A stretch of 64,000 bases of DNA, taken from positions 17,333,633 to 17,397,632 of the forward strand of contig NW_022145611.1 in assembly GCF_000002235.5 (NCBI RefSeq), written 5' to 3'. Position 1 is the stretch's first letter; each line of letters starts with the position of its first letter. Source of the stretch: Strongylocentrotus purpuratus. Lineage: Eukaryota > Echinodermata > Echinoidea > Camarodonta > Strongylocentrotidae. The notes beneath the pieces are model-generated. The model made no database searches, was not told the origin of the DNA, and saw only the letters and a program-made list of their open reading frames with translations. Position numbers and translations under genes: made by a program. This document shows positions 21,351 through 34,656 of the stretch, one piece after another.

Positions 21351-24300
21351 ATTTCATATTAATTTTCACATAACCATATATGTGTATTTAAATTCATACA
21401 GGATAATCACTTTGAGCTGAAAACATTAATGCATTGGATAATCAATTCATCACAATATAGCACTTTGGGTAAACAATAAAAAACAAGCAAAATTTGACAC
21501 AGCCATACACACCACATACATAACACATGCATATTGGAATGAGATTGTTTTACATGTGAATATTGGATAACATAACCATGCTAGGGTTCTGCATCAAACT
21601 ATACCTAAAACTTGTTTGTAACAGAAGGCAGGTACAAAATGTCTACACGTATGATATTGATTTCCGGTATTGGTACAAACAGACTTGTTTTGCCAATTTA
21701 AAACCTCTACTTTATGGATGAAATGCATTATTTATATTGACTTTTTTCATCCCATTGAAGTACCATTATTTTATAGATGAATAAATAAAAATCATGCCGA
21801 CATGAAATCAATTCCTTGCATGATCTATTTCATTAATATTGTTACAGACTTACAGTAATCTAGCAGTGGTTGCCATCTGGCACTTGGTAAAATCAGTGGA
21901 CTATGTTATTGAAAGCAAAGTTCAATTGAGTCTACTTTTTGAGGATAGGGGATAACAAGAAGGTCAAAAGCACATGATTTACGAGCTGGAGGAAAACCAA
22001 CCAACCAATTGATGGATATAAGTGTTACTTCACTAAGAGTTAACAAATATCTTTACTGTTTGTGTACGACATAGAGATCCGTAAGGTTACATCAATTTCA
22101 GGTGCCATCTAAATACGTAAGATAATAATGCAGAGATTTCAAATGATCACCTACATGTACTTTGATCTTGCGAAACATGATTTGAAGTCTAAAGAAACAA
22201 TACTGCATTATTATTTTTTATTAGCATGAAAGCAGGGGGGGGGGGGGGTAACATCTTTTCTGGTGAGCAGCTTCAGAAAATATTGCAAAGTTTTTAATGC
22301 ATCGATTCTATGAACATTTGAGTATAATTGTAGGTTATTTCAGTTTTCTATAAGATATTAATAGTCTACCTATTATGATGAATATTCAACAGGGGAAAAT
22401 ATACTCTGCTTAATCTTTTACATAACTACATCAAGTCAGTTCTAGAAACGCTCAAACTCCTTGTAAAATTGACCTATCTTGATGAATATAGAAGGCAACA
22501 AACTACTTTACGGTAGTTTCTTGAGTTCTTACAAAAACACCATACAGGTCTCTCCTGCAAGAAGCTTACTATCTTCAATGTCACTCTTGACTTGCATGTA
22601 TATCTCGAGAAGCAAGCATTGTTCAATTTATATAGGTTTTCATAATGTCACCAAGGGCTGGTAAACGGAATAAAACACAACATTAAATTTCAAGCGCAGC
22701 TGACAATGCCGGGAATTTTAATCATACATGATTATCTTTCATCTTACATGTACTACATTAATTCATTGTGAATTTTTCACACAGCTAGCTAACAAAATAT
22801 CAACTCTCTATAAAACAGCATGGAATTTAAAGGTAATGCAAAGTTTTGGTATAGGGTCATGAATTTGGTTCAAATGAACATATTGGAAGCATCTACGATC
22901 CTACAATATTAAGTGGTCGTTGTCGTGGTCGAAATCGACTCTAAAGTTATGAAATAGTAAATAATGAACACTTTATGTTAAATAGCTCCCTCTCAATGTC
23001 AAGATATTAATTAAGTTATAAAACAATGTTTATTGACTAAAATCGACCGATTAGTTATTCTCGTTCGCAAATTATATACCACAACTACATACTCTGAGAT
23101 TTTCATAGTCGTAGCTACCATTGTTCGACCGTAGGAACTATTTGAAATTTATCAAAATTTACCGGGAGCACCAGTAAATCTTTATATTCAATTTTTCTCG
23201 AAAGCAGAAGTGTTTTAGGGGCTAAAATTTTTGGTGTTTTTTCTACATCCACAGGGGCATCCAAATATATAAAAATTGTAAAGAATCACTATCCACCCAT
23301 TTTCCAAAATTTCCCAAAACTTTGTATTAAGTAGCTATATCCTCTATATGACTCCAGGGAATAATTTTCCTGGTATCGCATCGCAATTTGCTATGCATTT
23401 TTGCATGACTGCTATACAAAATATCTTTTGTGTAGCAGTTTTCTTCCATAGAAATGTACAGAATTTCATTTGAAATATTTATCCATCGGCTGAAATTGCT
23501 AATCAAAAAATTTGAGGAAAATTATTCCCTGGACTCCAAATAACATAGTCCATATGTCTACATCCACAAATTTTATACACTTTTCAGCTCCTTCATTGGA
23601 ATCCGAGCACTCACAGACAACACAGTACTGAAAGACAATTTTGAAACTATGATCATATCAATATCAATACACACAAAATGGCATACCATTCCCTCTTCCC
23701 ACTAACCACCCTTCAAACAATACATGATGTAGACAAAGTCCCTAGACAGGCTAACAAAGCACTCTGCTCCAAAAATTCTGTTTGGTAAACAGAAATAGAC
23801 ATTTGAATGCCCTCCAATAAATGCAATTATTAGGCTCTACACCACTTCTATAATGTTATACTTCTATGTATCTTCAACTTATTTGCAACACTAAACAACA
23901 AAAAAAGATTTGAGTCAACCCTCTCATTCTATAACGTTGTATTTGATATTTAGTGAAAAATTTGATCAGGTTGCCATGTGATCTTCATTCATTTTTTGTG
24001 TACTATGCATTATAGACATGTATCTCTATTTTTGTTGAATAAATTGTACTCTTTTCCATTTCACACACAGTAAATGTTCAGAGTCTGGACACAATCATAC
24101 ATCTATGGGAATGTATTGTATACTGTAAACTTTTCTAACAGGAATTTTCTATTCCATATACATGCCATCACATCAGTCTGAAAATCATATTGATAATTTC
24201 TTTGAGTAAAATGCAGAAATAAACTATTTAACATTTCCTTGTTAAAAAAAAAGAATATTCTGTGGGGGAATAGTGCATAAATCTTCTAAAATATATAAGA

Positions 24301-24662
24301 ATACAATTGAAAATTCATGTACAAAAATTATTATTCTTTGGTGTGTTTGGTGTGTTTCAGAAGAAATTTTCTTGCATTTGATAACCTTTGAAATTCTACA
24401 AAGATGTCCCCTATTCCAAACATGTCTAAGCTTTACATGTGATTTCCTAAACGAAAGCACAATACATGCATGAATTATCAACAAATTGCAAGATTTTAGA
24501 AATGTTTCATGAGATGTCTTACATTCTTTATAATTATAGTTAATTTAAATTTCTATTTTAAATAGTACCTTCTCATAAAAATTGATGACAAGTCATGCAG
24601 CATACTTCCTTTCATGGAAAAGGGTTGGCTTTGTTGAAGATCATAATACGTCCACTCCAAGA
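21351..24662 (-). other. Probable long 3' UTR of VIPAS39
   Basis: AT-rich with no splice-supported coding exon on either strand. It contains a foldback element at 23351-23538 and a G-run at about 22238. The length is inferred from the first canonical poly(A) signal before the opposing gene. Confidence 0.4.
23351..23538. mobile_element. Foldback MITE, CTCCAGGGAATAATTTTCCT arms
   Basis: ACTCCAGGGAATAATTTTCC at 23351-23370 is inverted at 23514-23536 (AGGAAAATTATTCCCTGGACTCC). The interior contains a second inner inverted motif around GCATTTTTGCATGACTGCTA. No ORF. Confidence 0.75.
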
Positions 24663-27600
24663 TCAATTCTTCCATTTGTGATCCTGTTGAAACAGAAATT
24701 ACACAGAGTTTACGACATGTACAAAAACCTGATTTTATAGCATTATAAAGAGTAAAATCATCTCACTTCAGTGTTGCATGTTTATGGTTGAATGTAATCC
24801 AAATAATATACACTTACACAAATCCAGTCCCAGAAGGGATCATTCACACTTTAAAATAAATATAAAATGAGATGATAATTTAAATTTGGTTAGAATATAC
24901 AAAATATTAAAACAAAATTAGTTTCCTACCTTTCTTCAACTACATATTTAATCACAGGGTTCCGTAATTAACAGTAATATTTTGATGAGAAGACATATAA
25001 CCTTTATTACGGTATGTTACAGGTACAGTATTATGTAATGTTACATTTCTTATGATTCATAGGGGCTTTTATGTAACGGAATGTATTCCGAGACTTATCT
25101 AACCATGGACCATACCATCCAATATCGTAAATATACTTCAATCTACGTGTTATAATCTTCCAAGAGGAAGTTGACTCACCGTGTTTCTTAGGACAATTTC
25201 AAAGTGAGTATCTGCTGGTGTGTTGATGACTTGAGGCCTGTATGACAGAAGACGCTGACGATCTTTGAGCTGAGCACATGTATCTATCACGACTGCATGG
25301 ATCTTGAATTTGGATGCCAAGGCAATTCTTGACTCTTTATCTTCAATGAACATCATGTACTTGGCAATGATCTGGAAGACAAACAAAGGCATTTCTCTAA
25401 GCCTAAAATCTTATGAACAAATCTTTGTAAAAAAGTAACAACATATTCTGAATTTGGCATGCAACAACCAGTCTTAATTAAAATGTACCGGTACAAGGGT
25501 TACAGGTGTTTGTAAGAAAATTATATTGACTTTAAACTACCTCAGATGAGGCAGAAAATTTGATCTGGAATGCATCACATTTGGGATTAAGTTTTCTGTG
25601 ATATGGGTGTTAGAATTGAGAAGTCAGACAAATAAAATTAATCTGGCTCTGAAAAATACTAAACATGAGTTAATCCTAACCTTAGTTTTCAAAGAAAGAT
25701 ATCACAATTTAACAAGACACAAAAGTAAAATATAAAAAATATAAAATAAACACCCCCCCCCCAACAACAAAAAATAACAACAAATAGACTTACCTCTGTA
25801 GGTGCCTTGACAGTTATAAGGATGTAGACAACCTGGCTAAAATTAACTGCTGCTTTTATCCTGGCTTTACCTAGCCAGTTCTATAGAAGAAAAAAAATGA
25901 AAAAGTAATCGGCAACCCAGATCATGGCACAGCAGCATAGGACTACATGCAAACGGTGTAACTGTCCAGTAGTTGTTTTTAACACTTGGCTATTACATAG
26001 CATTTTAAATTCAGTAATATTGATTAATTTGACATGTGTTTGTGTATTATTATTGTGACACATTGCAACAGAAATATGTCTTTATCTCTCACTCCTTATT
26101 TCTTTGAAATCATTTGATGCATTTAAATTTCTGTTTTCCTTTTGTTCTATTTACAATATGGCATTGGCAATAAGACATTGTTTCAACTCTTAACAAGCTC
26201 GTGCAATAATACAGCAGAAATTTGGTAAAATCTTGTATATGTACCTTGCTCATAATGTATCTTTTCTTTCTTCCCATTACCGGTACTTCTTCATCCTAAT
26301 GCATCGATCATATTTGAAATACTTTCAAATTTGTTCACTTAATTGTGTAAATGTTGAAAATAATTCCACTTACTTTGGATGTTAATAACGATTCCACCTG
26401 ATTCCAATCCTTGAGTTTTGACCTTGCCAGCAGCGCTTGGAATAAGTACTGTTTATCAGAGAGGTTGAATTCTCTCTTCAGGGTCTGTGGATTACTCATG
26501 TCGGCCTGTAGAGGGACGAAGCACACAATGAATTAAAACACAGTTAACAACTAAATTATTAATTCACCTTGCAAACGTTATGTTTTTTGTGTTTTTAGTA
26601 ATTCAAGAATGAAAGGTGGACTGGGAGAACACTTTAGGATGTAAGCTTTGATATGTCACATTCTTAAGAAACATAAATACGGACAATTCAATTTTGTTTA
26701 CATACTTATACAAAAAAAACTTGGTAAGGGTATGAATAACTTAGTTCTTAACTGTACATCAAATTGAAACTACTTGGTTTCTTCTTCATGTTTATCAATT
26801 TCCGTATTCATAATGGTAAAACATACCCCTTTGATATTCATTGAGGTACTCAGTGACTTATATTCCTACTGACTATAAATAGTGCAATTCTATCGCAAAC
26901 CACTACATTCTCTTTTGATGTCCAATAGGTTTATCAATCACTTCACACACAGTCAGATCAAAACTCAAGAAGAGTATTAACTCTATGTGAATTTATTACT
27001 CTTTTGGTTCATGGCAACAAATAATGCATTTTATTATTTCAAAACCATTAAGTCATTCTTAATTTCCAATCCATTACTCCTATCTGAATGTTCAGGGATA
27101 GAACAAACAGCATACTAAAGGTTATTCAAATACTTACATTATGTTAATCCACATATAATTTACACATTGACAAGGCAACAGACCAAGATGGAAACCAAGA
27201 ACTAACTTGGAGGGGTATATTAATAAATGGCTTGGAAAGACACTGCAAAAGTGTACTATGATAGCAGAAAACAGAGATGTGTGGAAAAAATGTTGCAATC
27301 AACCTCTGAGCTGAGGGAAGATACCTTGATAGACAATTAAACCCCTTTTCATCCCATCTTACCTCAGAACTAGCGTAATGATAGAGGCAGCAATAGAAGA
27401 GAGTTGTGATGACTGGTTGAAAGTATAACGATGTCTTCCTGGGGAACTCTCGGAATGGAAACTTCCCCTCCAGTTGATACCTCTGATCTCTGGGCTGCAT
27501 AATCAAGAGAGGATAATGGGATGGTTTTGATATGAGTTGCCCCTAATAAAAAGCAATTTCTACTTCATAGGATTGATCAATGTGCTTCCAAACATCAGCG

Positions 27601-28125
27601 TAACCCCTGTTGTAGAATTCACTTCAAATCCATTCACAGTCCATCCGGTAATTCAGTGTACTGACAAACTCAAATTCCTAAATAAGATGGAATATCTTGC
27701 AGGGTCAATTCCATGACACTATGGGGCATTGCAAGAAAGTTGCGATTGATTGCCTGATATTTGCAATTTATTGCAACTCAACTTTCTTGCAACGCCTCAC
27801 TAGTCTCCTAAATTTCCTACGATTTTGTTAGGATTAAAGTTTTAAAAATCAAATTAAGTTAATTAGATCTAGCTTTTATTGCAAGAAAGTTGAGTTGCGA
27901 TAAATTGCTAGACTTACGCTTGATTTGGGGGATTTGCGATTTCTTGCAACTTTCTTGCAACGCCCCATAAGAGTTAGTGAGCAAGATTGTTCTCAACTAC
28001 ATCATGGGTTGCTACAATAAATCAGGTGACTTACCTCAATCTGGAGTTGTTTGTTGAGAAGTAGAACCTGTTCTTTGATTATGTCATGTTCTGCAGTCAA
28101 AGATTCTGATCGCTGGAACCACTTC
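24663..28125 (-). CDS. VIPAS39: VIPAS39 exons encoding the Vps16_C-like C-terminal half
   Basis: Six consecutive exons (91, 132, 132, 87, 192 and 21 nt) with all joints in phase 0 after the first. They encode the most conserved part: KWFQRSESLTAEHDII, the PRKTSLYFQPVITTLFY block, EFNLSDKQYLFQALLARSK, NWLGKARIKAAVNFSQV, and ASKFKIHAVVIDTCAQLKD then RQRLLSYRP. In the human protein this region makes the alpha-solenoid that contacts VPS33B. The last exon has only six codons and a stop (DHKWKN). Confidence 0.96.
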
Positions 28126-29822
28126 CTGTACAGGGTAAAAATACAAATATCACCAAAATGTAGCGTAATATATTCTGCATAATTCATTCATCTTAGACTA
28201 CCGGTACTGGACTGGTACAGTGATGAGGACATTGATGAGATGAGTGGTCGTGGTAGTGGTAGTGGTGGTGTTGGTGTGGGCCTGGTGATGATGCTGGTGC
28301 TGGTGCTGGTTGTAGTGGTGGAGGTGATGATTGTGGCAGTGATGGAAATGATGATGGTAAGGGTCATGGTCAAGTTGATTACAATGATGTTGAAAGTGTG
28401 ATGATGATGAAGATGATAGTAATACTACTATGACACATATCTTTTGTATATTGCCATCCACCTATAAAACATGTTCAAGGCACTTACTAATATCATCCTG
28501 CACTATCGCACTAAAAAAGAACCTATATTTTTCGTTATAATTCCCAGAGACCATGATAAAAATGTTATTAAGCACTTTTCTTTGAGAATGAACAACAATT
28601 TTGTTCTCTCATGTCATACATGGCTACTTACGAATTGCAATCCATTATTCTGGTGAGCCTTTGTTGTGGGACATCAGACTGGTTGGCTAATTTGTACCTC
28701 CACAGCTAAAAACAAAAAGTAAAAGATATATGAATAATCACACAGCTCGTGTGTTATTGACAGAAAGGTAAAACCATGTCATAACAGCATGTACAGTATA
28801 CTGTTCAGGAAAAGAACAAAGTTGTTAACTTGGAGTAAACTGCCTCAATCACAATGAAGTTACCCAGAGAATCTTGCAAATTAAACTTTTGTTTGTTTAC
28901 ATTCTTGCCCTATAATGTACAGTTTCTAAACCACATGCTAATATTATACATTAGAAAGGTAAAACCATGTCATAACAGCATGTACAGTATACTGTTAGGA
29001 AAAGAACAAAGTTGTTAACTTGGAGTAAACTGCCTCAATCACGATGAAGTTACCAAGAGAATCTTGCAAATCAAACTTTTGTTTGTTTACATTCTTGCCC
29101 TATAATGTACAGTTTCTAAACCACATGCTAATATTATACATGTTTGATGTGTGGAAATGAATCAAAACATAACCAAATATAATTTAATATATGTATATAA
29201 AGAATTCATAATTTGTCTTTCCTCACTGCATGTCTACAAGAAACCAGTTAAAAAGGAGGCAAATTTCCTATTTTGCAAGTAATAACAACATTGATTAAAT
29301 AAAAAACAAGAATAACTCACCGCAGCTTCTTCAACTCTCCCCAGTGCTCTGTAACAAAATTAGACGAAACATGAACATTTCTCAACATTCAAATATTTCA
29401 CTAATGAGTTTTTGCATGTAAATTTCTGTTTTAGTCTTCTTCTTTTTTTCTTCATAAATGTTAGTTCCGACTGTTTTATAATACTTGTTTATGTCTACCC
29501 CGCAGCACTGCATAACTGCACATCAACTAATCTTTACATATATGTTAAAAATATGTTACATGATTGAGATATATCAGCATCAACAGTGTGAACATACTGA
29601 CTACTCACCCTAATTCCGCTGCAACTGATTCCTCCTTAGTATGGTAAGACTTGAGGAATGCTATGTATTGGTTGACAGCCGCTGGTCTTTTGCTTAGCTC
29701 CTTGTAAAATAAAGTTTTACTAAGGGTCTTCTTCACGAACATCACTACCTGTGAAGAGAGTAGACGAGACGAGGACCAGTATTTAAATGTACAGAAAAAG
29801 ACAGCTATTCATGAACAATGTT

Positions 29823-29869
<47 letters not shown>

Positions 29870-32800
29870 TATAATCATCATTATAATCATCATCATCATC
29901 ATCATCATCACCATCATTATCATCATCGTCATTATCATCATCATCATCATCATCATCATCACCATCATCATCATTATCATCATTATCCTCACTATTATCA
30001 GCATCATCATCATCATCATCATCACCATCACCACCAATCTTAATAACAATAATTATAACAACAACATCACATCAACAACTGCCATCACCATCATTATCAC
30101 CTTTACCATCATGAACATCGTCATCATGAGGAAAGTATAGAAGGAACAGCAGTCCAGCACATCAATGATCATCTTCTAGCATGATATTGTGCATTGATGG
30201 TAATTAAAGACACAAGGATGAATACTAATATCATCGTCATCATCACAATCATCATCATCATTGCTCCTTTCAAGATTATCTTCATCATCATAAATATATG
30301 ATATATTACATTATTACTATCACATTATCATCATCACTTTCCCATGATCATTCTGTCTTTATATAGCTCAACCATAATCTTCCCTATCACCATTTTCGTC
30401 CTCCTCATTATCATCAACCTGCTCCTCTTCATCATTCTATCTGCATAATTATCTCCACACAATACCACAAACATCATGCCAAGAATGACTCACTGCAACG
30501 ATAGCATTTCCGTCATGGTAACCGATGGCAGCATCGAGCAAAGACATCTTGTCCTTGAGTGACTTGTAAGGTTCCAGTGAGTATCTCTCACCGGTGATGA
30601 TCCGACTGACAGTGTCCGCTACTGGAAGAGCTGACCAGCGCGATTTCTCAAGACTCTAGATGCAAAATAAACAAGCACAATAAATGTAATAGCGTACACC
30701 ACTGTATAAAGTGCTGACTTCAAAACACGTCCTCTTACTGCATGGTACATGTAGATCTTCATTCCTAAATATGCTTTGGATGAATGCTATATCTCAAACT
30801 ACAACTACGTTTTCCCAAGTGAAAACAAAATCAATGGAATTCCTTGCCCAAGGCATGGAAGGGTGATATGGACCAAAGATACTGCATGAATACTTTACCT
30901 TGATTTTTCTATGCAGGGCAATAATCTCAGCTTGAAGCTTAGCAACCTCTGTCACAGATGGTCTATTATCTTTCTTGGTAGCTACAATCAAAACAAAGTA
31001 ACATTTTTGTTTATTCAACTTTTAAAGGAACATGAATATTGAATAACAGAATATTCTGTGAGTGTGTAAATGAATCGATAACACAGCAGGAGACCATGAC
31101 AAGTATTACATACATTTCCTGTCACAAAGTTATGTCTAATCACTGTTTAAAAATGCATTGGCTGGTTAAAGACAACTAATACAGAAGATTAAATGGAGAA
31201 GATGATGGAAAATGAATGACAAACATTCTTTAATACATATACAATTAGTTTAAGTATACCAATTCTCTCATTTTTTCCTTCTCACTCTTCCAATAGTACA
31301 GTCTAGTCACTACATCAGGAACCCGTTTCACAAAGCTTTTTTTCAATGACAAATGACAAAAATCAGTGACAAGTCTGCTGATAACCAATCAGAAGCAAGG
31401 ATTTCAGTAGCTTATAACAAAAACTGCCATTTGTCACTGATGACAAGTTTTGTGAAACACCCCCAGGTATTTACTGCTCCTTACCTTCATCAATTGATGC
31501 AGTGCTACCATGGTGACTCCCATGCGATGAGCCAGGAGAAGAAGACTGAGATGTATTCTTCTTATCACCTACCAAAAAGAAATAAGACATGTATTAAAGC
31601 ATCAATAAGTCATGTATTGAAGCATCAATAAGACATGTGTTGAAGCATCAATAAGATACAGCAAGATTTACATATACTGTACATATTAAACTGAGTCAGG
31701 TTTACCATGGTTTATTCGATAGAGACTGAAATGCTTATTTGCATCAGTTGTTTACGTCTTAGTGATGAGAGTTTTCTTGACAAGTTGTTCAACATTCCAA
31801 TACAAATAACTGAAACAAATTAGTCAACATGGCAAATGGCTAAAAGAAGGATTTCAAGAATGACCGAAAGGTCTAGAGACATCATAGGAGCTATTATTGG
31901 TCTTTCTCCTACTCAATGACAAAGAATCGTGCAATATTAAACTACTTCCATGTACAACACAACATATAAATACGACTCTACCTTTCAAGCGAGCAACGAG
32001 TAACGCATGTGAAATCGGCATTATTTCCAACAAAGGTTAGCTCCTCACTATAAACATGAACCATTTACTATCAGTATCCCTACTGATGTGTATCAGCCAG
32101 GGTATGCATATAGGATGGCAACCCTCTCCTTTCTTATCAAACACTTCCTGGGCTAAAGTGGTACTGAGGGTGCAGGTACAAACAAGGAAATTAGGTATTT
32201 CCATCCCATTTGTACATCCATTTTCCAACTAGCCTACACCTTTCACCAAATGACTTAATCAAGTTGTTTATTTAATTAATTGTTTAGTAATCAGATTAAA
32301 GGTAAAGACCAGTTTTGGAAACGCCCTTCTTAAAAATGAAATGGAAGCTCTTATTACCAATCATGTGAAAGAATATGTTTTAGCTAATACGTGATCATAC
32401 AAATTTTGCAGGGAAACTGCCTACTAATTTATATATTTGGTAAATTAGTTTATCTATTGGACTGTGAGAGATAAACGCACGTGTCACACACGTGTGCGTA
32501 GTCCCATATACATCTTTCTGTGTACAGTGCTTGTAACTTTACCAAGACTGGGCCAAATATCTTATCATTTTGATGATCCCAGAACCTTGCAGTACACACC
32601 AATACTTAATGCTAGATGATCAACCTTTCTGATTGATTCCACAACGTTTCTTTCACAATGCAATCGCATGACCATAGCTGGTCTTTATCTTTAAACTTTA
32701 TTGTCACACCTAAATACTTTTAATGATGTTTGACAATTATAGCGATTCCACTTGAATATGATACCCTAGGTATGACAAATGAACATGAAAAATAATAATG

Positions 32801-33786
32801 CGGCTTTCTACCCAAGGAAGCTAAAACTCACTACAACATCTCAAAACTGTCCATGCTGAACACACCTAAAATCTCATATGTGAATTGCTCTTCCCACCTC
32901 ACTCTTCATCAAAAGTTTTAAAAAATTAAAAAATTAAAAAAATTGACACGATAACAAGTTCCCCAGTTACCTAGCGTTGCACTGGCTGATCTGCGATGGA
33001 CATACAGCCCCTCAGTCCCTGGACCCGTAGCTGCTGGGCTACTGGTGGTTGATGACGTGGCACTGGAACTCTTTCCACTCCCCTCCATCACCACACTACT
33101 GCTCCTTGAAGTCTTTAACACCACAGGAACAGAGTTGGATCCTAATGAGTACTTGGGTGTTGATGATGTGCCTCGGCTGACTGGAGGGTGTTTGGACGGC
33201 TGGTATTGGATGATCCACTGCTGAAGCTGGCTGCGTGGCTTCTCCCTGTGCTGAATTCTGAAGAAATACAAGAAAAATTTGAATGAAAGATATGTCTTCA
33301 GAACAGGGTGCTTACAAGTCATATATATATTTAGTCAAGTCATATCACTAGAGTTTACGAGAGCTACAGTCCGTATTAATCACATGCTAGTTCTCCGCCA
33401 GAAAGAAAGGAAAAATTTGAGTGATTCATCATTCTGCATTTATGGATACAAATTCATATCATCCATTGGACTATTTTGATTAAAAAGGGTTAATCTTGTA
33501 TATGTATCAGGCCTCGAATTACATCAAATTTGGGTCAAGGCCACTTTTTTGAGAGGGCACAAATCCACTGAAACGGGCACAAATCTATCCTAAGGGGCAC
33601 TAAGGCCAACGTGGAAAGTGCGCGTAAGATCACCTCACGCCGTTGTTTTCAAGGTGGGGGGGGGGGGGGGGGGATATGTGCACCCAGGGGCGGATCCAGG
33701 ATTTCTTCCTTAGGGGGGGGGGGGGGGCCACTTTTTTTTTTTGTCCCCCCAAAAAATTGCAACGGCTCAGCCAGCCGCTGAATAAG

Positions 33787-33836
<50 letters not shown>

Positions 33837-34598
33837 AAGAGGACATTTTTTTTTGTTTTTGGTCTCGAAATTTGAAAATTTGACATTTTGTTCCCTTTGG
33901 GGAGGGGTGGGGGTGGGGGGGTGAGGTCACCTTTTTAGATCAGCCATTGGCATAATTTTTGTGTGTGTGTGTGTGTTTCATTTAAAAAAAAAAAGGGGGG
34001 GGGGTTTGCTTCAAAATACAGACATAAATGTTTTTCGGTCTCGAAATTTGAAAAATTTGACATTTTGTTCCCTTTGGGAGGGTGGGGGGGGAGGGGGTGA
34101 GGTCACCTTTTTAGATCAGCCATTGGCATAATTTTTTTTGTGTGTTTCATTTGAAAAAAAAAGGGGGGGTTTGCTTCAAAATACAGACATAAAAAAAACG
34201 AAGGGGGGGGTTTTAACGCCCCAACCCCTCCCCCCCCCCCCCTGCGTACGTGCCTGCTCGTCTGAATACAGTTCCCCTCCCTCCGCGCAAAGCGTGGAAG
34301 CTTTTACGTTTCATTAAATCATTAGAGAAAGAAGAGGATTCGTTGTACCGTTTTTTACTCTTAATCCTCGTCTAAATCATTCATCGCCCCCCCCCTCCCC
34401 CGCAAAGCTCGGAAGCTTTTACGTTTCATTAAATCATTAGAGAAAGAAGACGATTCGTTGTACCGTTCTCGAAAATAATCCTCGCCTGCATGAATACAGT
34501 TTTTTGTCTGCTCCTTTTTCTTCATACGTCCTCTTCCTTTACTCTCCTCTATTTTTTTGGCTTTTTTTTTGGGGGGCGCCCCCACTGCCCCCCCCCCC

Positions 34599-34656
<58 letters not shown>

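Noticed and set aside
29783-30140. PolyIle / polyMet ORFs
   Set aside because: CAT microsatellite read in different frames.
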